Assembly: GCF_030269605.1 (NCBI RefSeq)
Contig: NZ_BSTQ01000007.1
Span: 124,001-188,000 of the forward strand
Length of the DNA stretch: 64,000 nt
From: Lentzea sp. NBRC 105346
GTDB taxonomy: Bacteria; Actinomycetota; Actinomycetes; Mycobacteriales; Pseudonocardiaceae
Direction of reading: 5' to 3'
Each line of letters begins with the position of its first letter. The first letter of the stretch is position 1. Under the pieces are notes generated by a model. It saw nothing but the letters and a program-made list of their open reading frames with translations, was not told where the DNA came from and ran no database searches. Made by a program: the position numbers and the translations under genes. This document shows, in pieces, positions 45,684 to 54,304 of the stretch.

Positions 45684-46679
45684 TCAACTCGTGCGTTCGG
45701 CCCAGCGGTCGTGCAACTCGCGTTCCCCTTCGGCGGTCAGCGAACCGAACAACCGCAGCCGCGCCATTCCGCCGTCCGGGAAGATGTCGAGCCGCGCGTG
45801 CGTGACCTCCACATCTCCGGACAACGGGAAGCGGTGGCGCGTGTCCGGTTGCAGGCGCGTACGCGGCAGCAGGTCGAACCAGGCGTCCGGGTCCTTGCGC
45901 GCGTCACAGCCCGAGACCGACGCCCAGCCGGGCGCGTTTCCCTTGAAATGACTGGTGTCCAGCTCCGCGAGCGTCACGACGCCGGGCGCGGCCAGGCGCA
46001 GCGACACCCAGTCGTTGCCGTCGTCACGGCGGCGCGCGGTCTCCCAGCCCTCACCCATCACGGTCGCCTGGCCGGGGGCGATCAGGTTGCTCGGCGAGCT
46101 GTAGAACTTGTTGCTGCAGTCCTCCACGACGGCGCCGTTCTCCAGCGCCGCCAAATCCACCCCGGACACCAGCAACCGCGGGTCGGCGATCGGTGAACCG
46201 TGCACGCGCAACCGGGCCACGCCACCGTCGGGATAAATCGTCAGCCGCACGTGCGTGAAACGTCGTTCCGAGGCGACGTCGAAATAGTGTTTCCGGTCGC
46301 CCTGCAAGGGAGATCGGGGAACGATCGTCTCCCACGACGTCAACTCGTCGGCCGACGGATAGCCCTCGGCCGAACACGCCTCCACCGAGGCGAACGGCGG
46401 GTAGTTGCCCTTGAAGAACGCCGTGTCGATCACGACCCCGCGCACCACACCGGGCAGGCCGAGCCGCACGATCGCCTGGTCGACGCCCTCGGACCGCCGG
46501 CGGCGCGTCTCCCAGCCGTCGTAGATCTGTCCTTTGTGGCCGAAGGTGTAGGTCTGGTAGACCGGCTCGGCCGGCTTGATCAGGTTCTCCCGCTCGGCGA
46601 AGAGCTCGTCGTTCGCCCACACCACGCCGCCGCCGACGGCGCGCGAGGCGAGGTCCGGCAACCGGGTCCACTCGGTCAT
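45684..46679 (-). CDS. alc: Allantoicase
   Basis: Hydrolyses allantoate to ureidoglycolate and urea. The 331-residue protein has two similar halves: WETRRRRSEGVDQAIVRLGLPGVVRGVVIDTAFFKGNYPP and WETARRRDDGNDWVSLRLAAPGVVTLAELDTSHFKGNAP, each followed by a Pro-Arg-containing segment and an FTHVRL or VTHARL strand. Both halves have the DT(A/S)(F/H)FKGN motif. It starts at an ATG overlapping the allB stop. The last gene of the six-gene hyi-to-alc operon. Confidence 0.95.
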   Translation of the reverse strand: MTEWTRLPDLASRAVGGGVVWANDELFAERENLIKPAEPVYQTYTFGHKGQIYDGWETRRRRSEGVDQAIVRLGLPGVVRGVVIDTAFFKGNYPPFASVEACSAEGYPSADELTSWETIVPRSPLQGDRKHYFDVASERRFTHVRLTIYPDGGVARLRVHGSPIADPRLLVSGVDLAALENGAVVEDCSNKFYSSPSNLIAPGQATVMGEGWETARRRDDGNDWVSLRLAAPGVVTLAELDTSHFKGNAPGWASVSGCDARKDPDAWFDLLPRTRLQPDTRHRFPLSGDVEVTHARLDIFPDGGMARLRLFGSLTAEGERELHDRWAERTS

Positions 46680-47974
46680 GTCTCTCCTCTGCTCAACAGC
46701 TGCCCGAAGGGCTCGCCACCGGTGATCTCCTTGCCGCGCAGGAACGTCCGCCGCACGACCCCCGCGAGCGGACGCCCGTGGTACGGCGTCACGGGGTTGC
46801 GGTGATGCAGGCGGGACCGGTCCACCACGAACGCGTCGTCGGGCGCGAACACGCTGAAGTCCGCGTCGTACCCGACGGCGATCCGGCCCTTCCGGGTGAG
46901 CCCGACCAGCGCGGCCGGGCGTTCGGCCATCCAGCGAACGACGTCCACCAACGAGAAACCGCGCTGCCGGGCCTGCGTCCACACCGCGGGCAGCCCGAGC
47001 TGCAACGAGGCGATCCCGCCCCACGCCGAGGCGAAGTCGCCCAGCTTCAGCTCCGGGATGCACGGCGAGTGGTCGCTCACCACCATCCCGATCCGGCCGT
47101 CGGCCAGCCCGCGCCACAGCTCCTCGCGGTTGGCCGCGTCGCGGATCGGCGGGCAGCACTTGAACTCGGTCGCGCCGTCGCGGATCTCCTCGGCGCAGAA
47201 CGTCAGGTAGTGCGGGCACGTCTCCGCGGTCAGCCGCACGCGCCGCAGCGGCGCGTCGGCCATCGCCGCCAGCGCCTCGCGGCTGGACAGGTGCACGATG
47301 TGCATCCGCGCGCCGGTCCGTTCGGACACCTTCAGCACGTCCGTCACGGCCGACAGCTCCGACACGCCCGGCCGGGAGCGCAGGAACTCCTGGTAGCCGG
47401 GACCGGGCTGGGTCATGTCCCGTTCGTCCTCGGCGTGCACGATCGTCAACGCGTCAGCCGGCCGCAGCTCGCTCGCGGCGGCCTCCAGCTCGTCGATCGA
47501 CACGTGCGGGAACTCGTCCACCCCGGAGTGCAGCAGGAAGCACTTGAACCCGAACACGCCCGCCTCGTGCAACGGCCGCAGCTCGCCGAGGTTGCCGGGG
47601 ACGATGCCGCCCCAGAACCCCACGTCCACATGCACCCGGCCCTGCGCCGTCCTGCGCTTGACCTCCAGGGCGGCCACGTCGACCGTCGGCGGCTTGCTGT
47701 TCAGCGGCATGTCGAGGATCGTCGTGACCCCGCCGGCCGCAGCGGCCCGCGTCGCGGTCTCGAAGCCCTCCCACTCGGTCCGGCCGGGATCGTTGACGTG
47801 CACGTGCGTGTCGACGAGTCCGGGTAGCAGCACCTCGTCGTCCCCGAGCTCGACGACCGTGTCGGCCTCGAGGCGGGACGAGATCGCGACGATGCGACCG
47901 TCGGCGACGCCGACGTCACAGGCGGTCTCGCCGCGCGGGAAGATCGCTCGGCGGGCGCGGAACACCAGGTCCAT
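46676..47974 (-). CDS. allB: Allantoinase
   Basis: Cyclic amidohydrolase opening allantoin to allantoate, 432 residues. Metal site GLVDTHVHVNDPGRTEWEGF, carboxylated Lys in GVFGFKCFLLHSG, His in TIVHAEDE and MHIVHLSS, and Asp in MVVSDHSPC. The chosen start MDLVFRARRAIFPRGETACDV is typical. The glycerate kinase gene ends 5 bases in front. Confidence 0.95.
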   Translation of the reverse strand: MDLVFRARRAIFPRGETACDVGVADGRIVAISSRLEADTVVELGDDEVLLPGLVDTHVHVNDPGRTEWEGFETATRAAAAGGVTTILDMPLNSKPPTVDVAALEVKRRTAQGRVHVDVGFWGGIVPGNLGELRPLHEAGVFGFKCFLLHSGVDEFPHVSIDELEAAASELRPADALTIVHAEDERDMTQPGPGYQEFLRSRPGVSELSAVTDVLKVSERTGARMHIVHLSSREALAAMADAPLRRVRLTAETCPHYLTFCAEEIRDGATEFKCCPPIRDAANREELWRGLADGRIGMVVSDHSPCIPELKLGDFASAWGGIASLQLGLPAVWTQARQRGFSLVDVVRWMAERPAALVGLTRKGRIAVGYDADFSVFAPDDAFVVDRSRLHHRNPVTPYHGRPLAGVVRRTFLRGKEITGGEPFGQLLSRGET

Positions 47975-47979
47975 GTCGC

Positions 47980-48993
47980 TCACTCTTCCAGCCAGTCCCG
48001 CGCGATGCGACCGCCCGCGAACTGCAGCAAGGTGGCCGCCTGGGCCATGCACCGCGTGACGTCCGGCTCGATGTCGAGCAACGCGTACGCGGCCTTCAGA
48101 CCCAGCTCACCGGGGTGGATCGAGCACCGCCCGGCGACCGCGACGACCGGCACGTCCCCGCTCGCCGCGACGACGCCCGCAGGGGCCTTGCCGTAACGGG
48201 TCTGCTGGTCCAGCGATCCCTCACCGGTGATCACCAGTCGAGCGCCCTCCAGCTGCGACGCGAACCCGATCAGGTCGAGCACCACCTCGATGCCCGGCCT
48301 GCGCACGGCTCCCAGGGTCAGCGCGGCGAACCCGATGCCGCCCGCCGCACCCGCGCCGGGCACGCCGGCCAGCTCGGGCGCCCGTTGTGCGACGCGCGTC
48401 AGCCGTTCTTCCAGGATCCCGACCTGCTCGGGGGAAGCCCCCTTCTGCGGGCCGTAGACCGCCGCGGCACCGGATGGACCGAGCAGTGGGTTGTCCACAT
48501 CCGACGCGAGGACGAACTCGATCCCGTCGAACGAACGGCCGCCGAGCGCGTCGAGCATGCCGAGGCCACCGTCGGTGCACGCGCTGCCACCGACGCCGAG
48601 CACGATCGTCGTGCACCCCAGGTCCAGGGCGCTGACCAGCAGTTCTCCGGTGCCGTAGCTGGTCGCGTCGAGCGGCGCGGGCTGGTCCAGGAGGGCCAGC
48701 CCGGACGCCGCCGCGACCTCGACGACGGCCGTGGTCCCGCGCACCGCGAAGTGCGCGGGAACCGGCCGGCCGACCGGTCCGGTGACCCACCGGCCGACCT
48801 TCACGAACCCGGCGGCGACGGCGGCGTCGACCGTGCCGTCGCCGCCGTCGGCCACCGGGAGGCAGCGCACGTCCAGGTCCGGGGCCACCGCGAGCAGGCC
48901 GTGCGCGACCGCGTCGGCGACCTCCGGCGCGGTCAGCGACCCCTTGAACTTGTCCGGCGCGACGACGCAGTGCCCAATCATTTTGGGACTCAT
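47980..48993 (-). CDS. glxK: Glycerate kinase
   Basis: GK-I-type glycerate 2-kinase, 337 residues: VVAPDKFKGSLTAPEVADAVAHG, VADGGDGTVDA, GVGGSACTDGGLGMLDALGG, GAAGGIGFAALTLGA and ITGEGSLDQQTRYGKAP. It ends the glyoxylate-to-glycerate branch by phosphorylating glycerate. The start at 48993 overlaps the gcl stop as ATGA; MIGHCVVAPDK a few codons in is an alternative. A TTGTCCACA DnaA-like nonamer occurs inside the gene. Confidence 0.93.
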   Translation of the reverse strand: MSPKMIGHCVVAPDKFKGSLTAPEVADAVAHGLLAVAPDLDVRCLPVADGGDGTVDAAVAAGFVKVGRWVTGPVGRPVPAHFAVRGTTAVVEVAAASGLALLDQPAPLDATSYGTGELLVSALDLGCTTIVLGVGGSACTDGGLGMLDALGGRSFDGIEFVLASDVDNPLLGPSGAAAVYGPQKGASPEQVGILEERLTRVAQRAPELAGVPGAGAAGGIGFAALTLGAVRRPGIEVVLDLIGFASQLEGARLVITGEGSLDQQTRYGKAPAGVVAASGDVPVVAVAGRCSIHPGELGLKAAYALLDIEPDVTRCMAQAATLLQFAGGRIARDWLEE

Positions 48994-50693
48994 GGGAGCG
49001 GCTCGAACTCGCGCATTGCGGCGATGGACGTGCCGTTCGCGGTGTTGCCCTCCCGTTCGATCATGATCTCGACGAGCACCGGCCGGGACGTGCGCTCCGC
49101 CTCCTTGCGCGCCCACTCCAGCGACGACCGGATCTCGCCGGGCTCGACCACGCGGACCCCGGAGCAGCCGTAGGCCTCCATGATCTTGACGTTGTCCGAG
49201 CCGAAGTCGTCGTAGTGGATGTCCACCTCGTACTTCATGTCGTAGCCACCGTGGTCCTCGGCCATCCGGATCAGCCCGAGGTACTCGTTGTTCAACATGA
49301 TCAGCACGAACGGCACGTCGTACTGGGCCCCGACCGCGAGCTCCTCGACAAGGAACTGGAACGAGTAGTCGCCGACGACACCGACGACTTCGGCGTCGGG
49401 TCGCGCCTTCCTCACGCCGATCGCGGCCGGGATCTCCCAGCCGAGCGGACCGGCCTGGCCGCACACCTGGTAGTGCCGCGGCAGGTGCGCCTTCTGGTGC
49501 TGCCCGGACCAGATCTGGTAGAGCCCGATGGCCGTGACGAAGTACGTGTCCGGCCCGTAGAAGTCGTTGATCTCCTTGAACACCCGCGGCGCCTTCACCG
49601 GCACGGTGTCGAAGTCCTCGCGCCGCAACAGGGTCCGCTTGAGCTCCTGACAGCGCGCGACCCACGAGCCCGCGGGCCTGCCGACACCACGAACACGGGC
49701 CAGGTCCAGCAGGGCGCGCAGGAACAGCTTGGTGTCCGCCACGATCCCGAGGTCCGGCCCGAACACCTTGCCGATCTGGGTCGGCTCGGCGTCGACGTGG
49801 ATGAACTTCCGCGTGCCGCGGTAGGTGTCGAGGTCACCGGTGTGCCGGTCGCCGAACCGCGCGCCCAGAGCAAGAACCAGGTCCGACTCCAGGAACGACG
49901 CGTTGCCGTAGCGCTGCGAGGTCTGGATGCCGGTCATGCCCGCGTACAACGGGTGGTCCTCGTCGATCGCGCCCTTGCCCATCAGCGTGGCCTGGATCGG
50001 GATCTGCAGGTATTCGGCGAGTTCCAGCAGCTCGGCGGAAGCCTCACCGAGGATCACGCCACCACCGGCCAGCAGCAGCGGCCGTTCTGCCGCCAGCAAC
50101 ATGTCCAAAGCGCGTTCGACGCGTGGCTGATGTGGCGCCGCCTTGTACACGGGCAGCGGCGCGTCGATCGAGGAGTCCCACTCGATCTCCTGCTTTTGCA
50201 CGTCGATCGGCAGGTCGATCAGCACCGGGCCGGGCCGGCCGGACCGCGCGACGCGGAACGCCTCGCGGAAGATCCACGGCATCTGCGCGGCTTCCTTGAC
50301 CTGCACCGCCCACTTGGTGACCGGCTTCGCGATCTCCACGATGTCGACGGCCTGGAACGCCTCCTGATGCAGCTTCGCCGACGCCGCCTGGCCGGTGATG
50401 CACAGGATCGGCACGGAGTCCGCCTGCGCGGTGTAGAGGCCGGTGATCATGTTCGTTCCGGCGGGCCCGGACGTGCCGATCGCGACACCGACGTTGCCGG
50501 TCGTGCGCGACCAGCCGTCGGCCATGTGCGTGGCGCCCTCCTCGTGCCGCACGATCAGGTGCTCGATCGTGCCGTCGAGCTCCATCGCCTTGTACAGCGG
50601 GAGGATCGCGGCGCCGGGGCAGCCGAACACGGTATCGATGCCCTCGGACTTCAGGACTTCGACGACCGCCTGCATAACTGGGATCTTCGGCAT
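48990..50693 (-). CDS. gcl: Glyoxylate carboligase (tartronate-semialdehyde synthase)
   Basis: TPP enzyme joining two glyoxylates to tartronate semialdehyde and CO2, 567 residues. It has FGCPGAAILPLYKAM, GTSGPAGTNMITGLYTAQADSVPILCITGQ, and the TPP/Mg motif VVGDYSFQFLVEELAVGAQ..MLNNEYLGLIR. Close similarity to E. coli Gcl and the neighbours glxR, hyi and glxK support the call. Residue 51 is Glu (RHEEGATHMADG), whereas E. coli Gcl has Val51 instead of the usual TPP-activating Glu; here it keeps Glu like acetolactate synthases. Confidence 0.92.
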   Translation of the reverse strand: MPKIPVMQAVVEVLKSEGIDTVFGCPGAAILPLYKAMELDGTIEHLIVRHEEGATHMADGWSRTTGNVGVAIGTSGPAGTNMITGLYTAQADSVPILCITGQAASAKLHQEAFQAVDIVEIAKPVTKWAVQVKEAAQMPWIFREAFRVARSGRPGPVLIDLPIDVQKQEIEWDSSIDAPLPVYKAAPHQPRVERALDMLLAAERPLLLAGGGVILGEASAELLELAEYLQIPIQATLMGKGAIDEDHPLYAGMTGIQTSQRYGNASFLESDLVLALGARFGDRHTGDLDTYRGTRKFIHVDAEPTQIGKVFGPDLGIVADTKLFLRALLDLARVRGVGRPAGSWVARCQELKRTLLRREDFDTVPVKAPRVFKEINDFYGPDTYFVTAIGLYQIWSGQHQKAHLPRHYQVCGQAGPLGWEIPAAIGVRKARPDAEVVGVVGDYSFQFLVEELAVGAQYDVPFVLIMLNNEYLGLIRMAEDHGGYDMKYEVDIHYDDFGSDNVKIMEAYGCSGVRVVEPGEIRSSLEWARKEAERTSRPVLVEIMIEREGNTANGTSIAAMREFEPLP

Positions 50694-51547
50694 TACGACG
50701 CCCTCCCGGAGAAGTTCTCGATGACCTTCAAGAGGGCCGAGTGGTCGAGCGACCCGTAACCCTGCGCGCGCCCGGCGGCGACCAGCGAGGCGATCAGCCC
50801 GGTCACCGGCAGCGCGACATCGACCTGACGCGCGGCGTCCAGTGCGATGCCCATGTCCTTGTGGTGCAGGTCGATCCGGAAGCCCGGCTGGAACTCCCGC
50901 GCGATCATCGACTCGCGCTTCAGGTCGAGGATCCGGTTCGCGGCGAGCCCACCCGCCAGCACGTCGAGACCCGCCTTCGGGTCCACACCGGACGCCTCCA
51001 GCAGCACGATCGCCTCGGCGACGAGCGCGTAGATGCCGCCGACCATCAGCTGGTTCGCGGCCTTCACGACCTGGCCGGCGCCGTGCGGCCCGACGTGCAC
51101 GATCGTCTTGCCCAGCACGTCGAGAATCGGCTTGGCGTCAGCGAAATCGGCCTCGTCGCCGCCGACCATGATGGACAGCGACGCCTGCTTGGCCCCCGTC
51201 TCGCCACCGGACACCGGGGCGTCCAGCGAACGCGGGTGCTTCGCCGCGATCGCGAGCGAGGTGGCCGGGCGGATCGTGCTCATGTCGATCAGCAGCGCGC
51301 CGGGTTCCAAAGAGTTGCCGAACACCACCTCTTCGACCTGCGGGTGGTTCGGCAGCATCGTGATGACGACCTCGGCACCGCGGAACGCCTCCGCCACGCT
51401 CTCCGCGGCCCGGCCGCCCTGGACCTCCAGCCGTTCCAGCGCCGCGGAGTTGAGGTCGAACCCGGTGACGTCGTGCCCGGCCGCTACCAGGTGTCCCGCC
51501 ATCGGCGAGCCCATGATGCCGAGGCCGACGAATCCGATCTTGGTCAT
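50693..51547 (-). CDS. glxR: 2-hydroxy-3-oxopropionate (tartronate semialdehyde) reductase
   Basis: 3-hydroxyacid dehydrogenase family, 284 residues. N-terminal NAD-binding KIGFVGLGIMGSPMAGHL, substrate loop DAPVSGGETGAKQASLSIMVGG, and GHGAGQVVKAANQLM-like segment (GPHGAGQVVKAANQLMVGG) with the catalytic Lys. Reduces the product of Gcl to D-glycerate. It overlaps gcl by one base (TAATG-type) and hyi by ATGA. Confidence 0.95.
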   Translation of the reverse strand: MTKIGFVGLGIMGSPMAGHLVAAGHDVTGFDLNSAALERLEVQGGRAAESVAEAFRGAEVVITMLPNHPQVEEVVFGNSLEPGALLIDMSTIRPATSLAIAAKHPRSLDAPVSGGETGAKQASLSIMVGGDEADFADAKPILDVLGKTIVHVGPHGAGQVVKAANQLMVGGIYALVAEAIVLLEASGVDPKAGLDVLAGGLAANRILDLKRESMIAREFQPGFRIDLHHKDMGIALDAARQVDVALPVTGLIASLVAAGRAQGYGSLDHSALLKVIENFSGRAS

Positions 51548-52296
51548 GCCTGGTCCTTCCACTCGAAGCCACCCGTGACGGGCTTGTACTCGGCGCCGAC
51601 GTAGCCCTGGTAACCGCCGGCGTGGATCTTGGCGAGGTAACCGAAGAGATCGAGTGACCCGGTTCCGGGCTCACCCCGACCGGGCGCGTCGGCGATCTGC
51701 ACGTGGCCGATGCGGTCGACGTGCTCGGTGACCAGCACGTCGAGGTCATCGCCGTTGACGGCGAGGTGGTAGAGGTCGGCGAGCAGCGCGACGTTGCTCC
51801 GGCCGACCGAGTCGATGACGTTCAACGCGTCGCGCGCGGTGAGCAACGGGTAGCGCGGCGCACCGCTCAGCGGTTCGAGCACGACGGTCGCCCCGATCTC
51901 GGCGGCCACGTCCGCGGCGAACGCGAGGTTCTCCAGGGCCAGGTCCGACGGCGCGAAGTTGCCGAACAACGCGTTGAGCACGGTGGTGCCGAGCTCACGG
52001 GCGATGCTCGCGGTCACTTCGACGTTCGCCCGGAACTCGGGCTGCCGCCCGGCCCACGACACGAGCCCGCGGTCGCCGGCGGGCATGTCGCCCGCGAAGA
52101 AGTTGAGCCCGACGAGCTGGACGCCCGCGTCCCGGATCGCGGCGATGAACCGGTCGACGTCCCGCACGTCCGGTACCGCCTCGGCGAACGGCCACCAGAT
52201 CTCGACCGCGTCGAACCCGGCCGCCTTCGCCGCCGCCGGACGCTCCAGGAGCGGCAGGTCGGTGAACAGCATCGAGAGGTTGGCGTCGAAGCGCAT
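51544..52296 (-). CDS. hyi: Hydroxypyruvate isomerase
   Basis: A 250-residue TIM-barrel isomerase interconverting hydroxypyruvate and tartronate semialdehyde. It has MRFDANLSMLFTDLPLLERPAAAK, GFDAVEIWWPFAE, VLEPLSG, LLADLYHLAVNGDDL, HVQIADAPGRGEPGTGSLD and VGAEYKPV. The start MRFDANLSML with AAGGAA upstream fits the family; a longer start 16 codons upstream is possible. First gene of the six-gene minus-strand operon; divergent from uraD. Confidence 0.93.
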   Translation of the reverse strand: MRFDANLSMLFTDLPLLERPAAAKAAGFDAVEIWWPFAEAVPDVRDVDRFIAAIRDAGVQLVGLNFFAGDMPAGDRGLVSWAGRQPEFRANVEVTASIARELGTTVLNALFGNFAPSDLALENLAFAADVAAEIGATVVLEPLSGAPRYPLLTARDALNVIDSVGRSNVALLADLYHLAVNGDDLDVLVTEHVDRIGHVQIADAPGRGEPGTGSLDLFGYLAKIHAGGYQGYVGAEYKPVTGGFEWKDQA

Positions 52297-52306
52297 CTGC
52301 CATTCC

Positions 52307-52321
52307 TTCCACATTGCGGAA
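52307..52321. promoter_or_regulatory. IclR-type operator candidate, hyi side
   Basis: TTCCACATTGCGGAA, a 15-bp palindrome of the form TTCCGCA-N-TGCGGAA with one mismatch. It sits in the hyi/uraD divergent promoter, 11 bases before the hyi start. A GCGGAAG-TTTT-CTTCCGT arrangement follows directly, so two half-sites overlap. Confidence 0.6.
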
Positions 52322-52388
52322 GTTTTCTTCCGTGCAGTGAAGACACTAGACATCCCGCGACCGCTGGGTCAAGAATGTGGAATACAGA

Positions 52389-52403
52389 TTCCGCGATACA
52401 GAA
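52389..52403. promoter_or_regulatory. IclR-type operator candidate, uraD side
   Basis: TTCCGCGATACAGAA matches the same TTCCGCA-N-TGCGGAA pattern less well (three mismatches), 12 bases before the uraD start. A neighbouring GTGGAAT-ACAG-ATTCCGC palindrome overlaps it. Confidence 0.5.
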
Positions 52404-52414
52404 TTTGGAGAGCC

Positions 52415-52891
52415 GTGGACAGCTTCAACTCCGCCGCGGAGGCCGAACTACGCCCGATGCTCACCGAGTGCCTCGCCGTGCCCCGCTGGGTCGACGCCGT
52501 GCTGGCCGGCCGTCCCTACGCGTCGATGGACGAGCTGCTGAAGGTGTCGGAGGAGGCGTCGGCGGACCTCACCGACGCGGAGATCCACGGCGCGATCGCG
52601 GGACACCCGCGGATCGGCGAACGCGGACGGGGCAAGTCCGCCGCCTGGTCGCGGCAGGAACAGTCCGGTGTGGACGGCTCGCAGGCTGATCGCCTGGCGG
52701 CCGCGAACGCCGCGTACGAGGATCGGTTCGGGCACATCTACCTCGTGTGCGCGACCGGCCTCAGCGGTGCGGAGATGCTCGAGAACCTGGCGAGTCGCAT
52801 GGACAACTCGCCGTCCGACGAGCTCCGCGTCGTGAACAGGGAGCTGACGAAGATCGCCGCCTTGCGGCTGCAGAAGCTGATCGGGAGCTGA
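52415..52891 (+). CDS. uraD: OHCU decarboxylase
   Basis: 2-oxo-4-hydroxy-4-carboxy-5-ureidoimidazoline decarboxylase forming S-allantoin. 158 residues: LAVPRWVDAVLAGRPYAS, AIAGHPRIGERGRGKSAAWSRQEQSG with the conserved catalytic HPRIG, and ANAAYEDRFGHIYLVCATG. GTG start with GGAG upstream. Uricase follows after 2 bases. The partner HIU hydrolase gene usually found with it is absent here. Confidence 0.95.
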   Translation: MDSFNSAAEAELRPMLTECLAVPRWVDAVLAGRPYASMDELLKVSEEASADLTDAEIHGAIAGHPRIGERGRGKSAAWSRQEQSGVDGSQADRLAAANAAYEDRFGHIYLVCATGLSGAEMLENLASRMDNSPSDELRVVNRELTKIAALRLQKLIGS

Positions 52892-52893
52892 AC

Positions 52894-53772
52894 ATGGCCA
52901 TCGTCCTCGGACCGAACCAGTACGGAAAGGCGGAGAACCGGCTCGTCACCGTGTCCCGCAACGGATCCGTGCACACGATCAAGGACCTGACGGTCAGCAC
53001 CTCGTTGCGCGGCGACCTCGCCGACACGCACCTCACCGGCGACAACGCCAAGGTCCTCGCGACCGACACGCAGAAGAACACCGTGTACGCCTTCGCCAAG
53101 GAGGCACCGGTCGGCGAGATCGAGGACTTCGCGCTGCGCCTCGGCCGCCACTTCGTCGGCACCCAGGAGGCGATCTCCGGCGCCCGGATCCTGATCGACG
53201 AGCACTCGTGGGACCGCATCGACGGCCACGACCACTCGTTCGTCAAGGCGGGCGACGAGAAGCGCACCACCGCGGTGACGATCTCCGGCGACCAGGCGTG
53301 GGTCGTGTCCGGCGTCAAGGACGTCGTGGTGCTGAAGTCGACCGGCTCGGAGTTCCACGGCTACCCGAAGGACCCGTACACGACGTTGAAGGAGACGAAC
53401 GACCGCATCCTCGCGACGTCCGTGACGGCCCGGTGGCGCTACATCGGGACGGACGTCGACTGGGGCAAGTCGTTCACGTCGATCCGGTCGGTGTTGCTGA
53501 AGACGTTCGCGGACAAGCATTCCCTGTCACTGCAGCAGACGCTGTACGCGATGGGCGAGGCCGTGCTCCAGCAGCACGAGGAGGTCGCCGAGGTCCGGCT
53601 GTCGATGCCGAACAAGCACCACTTCCTGGTGGACCTGTCGGCGTTCGGGCTGGAGAACGACAACGAGGTCTTCTACGCGGCGGACCGGCCGTACGGGCTC
53701 ATCGAGGGAACCGTGCTGCGCGACGACGCCGAGGACGCCGGTCAGGCCTGGTACTCGCTGCCGGCCTTCTGA
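52894..53772 (+). CDS. Urate oxidase (uricase)
   Basis: Cofactor-free oxidase of urate to 5-hydroxyisourate, 292 residues. It has YGKAENRLVTVSR with the catalytic Lys, LATDTQKNTVYAFAKE with the active-site Thr-Asp, DGHDHSFVKAG, KSTGSEFHGY and PNKHHFLVDLSAFGLENDNEVFYAADRPYGLIEGT, all family motifs. It overlaps the 3' end of the converging Imm1-like gene by 31 bases. Confidence 0.96.
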   Translation: MAIVLGPNQYGKAENRLVTVSRNGSVHTIKDLTVSTSLRGDLADTHLTGDNAKVLATDTQKNTVYAFAKEAPVGEIEDFALRLGRHFVGTQEAISGARILIDEHSWDRIDGHDHSFVKAGDEKRTTAVTISGDQAWVVSGVKDVVVLKSTGSEFHGYPKDPYTTLKETNDRILATSVTARWRYIGTDVDWGKSFTSIRSVLLKTFADKHSLSLQQTLYAMGEAVLQQHEEVAEVRLSMPNKHHFLVDLSAFGLENDNEVFYAADRPYGLIEGTVLRDDAEDAGQAWYSLPAF

Positions 53773-54230
53773 GCCGCGGCGCGTAACGCCATCTGCTGGT
53801 TGCGCCACGAGTGGAACAGGTCCGACTCGGCGTACCAGTCGACGCTCACCGGACGCTCCCCGGTCGTCATGAACTCGATCAGGAGCGTCCGGTACAGGTC
53901 GAGCGGGACGCCGACACCGGGCGGGAAGTCCGTGTACTTCTCGTTCACGTACGGCGCTTCCGGCGACCCCTTGGGCCAGCCGAGGAACGTGTTGTCGACG
54001 AAGTACATGTAGCCCCACTCGCCGCGCACGGCGAGCACGACGTTGTGGTCGGGCTCGCCGTCCTCGGTGAGCTCACGCCCGAAGTGGTCGAGGCTGCCGT
54101 CGTTGCACTCCGGGCGGGCCAGCAGAGCGATCAACACGTCCACGTCGGCCTCGCTCGCGACGACCTGGTACTTGTGCTCCGCCGCGTCGAGGTCCGGCAG
54201 CCCGGTCCACAAACCGGCTCGCATGCTCAT
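53742..54230 (-). CDS. Imm1-family immunity protein (orphan)
   Basis: A 162-residue protein resembling Imm1 antitoxins of polymorphic toxin systems: GYMYFVDNTFLGWPKGSPEAPYVNEKYTDFPPGVGVPLDLYR, then IEFMTTGERPVSVDWYAESD. The pattern FP...VPL..YR..L.EF..TGERP..V.W is the Imm1 hallmark. No toxin gene is adjacent. Such orphans are often acquired to protect against neighbours' toxins. Start at 54230 (MSMRAGLWTGLPD); the long upstream frame is spurious. Confidence 0.7.
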   Translation of the reverse strand: MSMRAGLWTGLPDLDAAEHKYQVVASEADVDVLIALLARPECNDGSLDHFGRELTEDGEPDHNVVLAVRGEWGYMYFVDNTFLGWPKGSPEAPYVNEKYTDFPPGVGVPLDLYRTLLIEFMTTGERPVSVDWYAESDLFHSWRNQQMALRAAAQKAGSEYQA

Positions 54231-54304
54231 GCGGCCACCCTGCCCCCTGCCCGGCGGACAATTCACGGGCACCCCGAAGAACCACACGAACGGATGAGAG
54301 AACG

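Noticed and set aside
48491..48499. Single DnaA-like box TTGTCCACA inside glycerate kinase
   Set aside because: One isolated nonamer within coding sequence is expected by chance.
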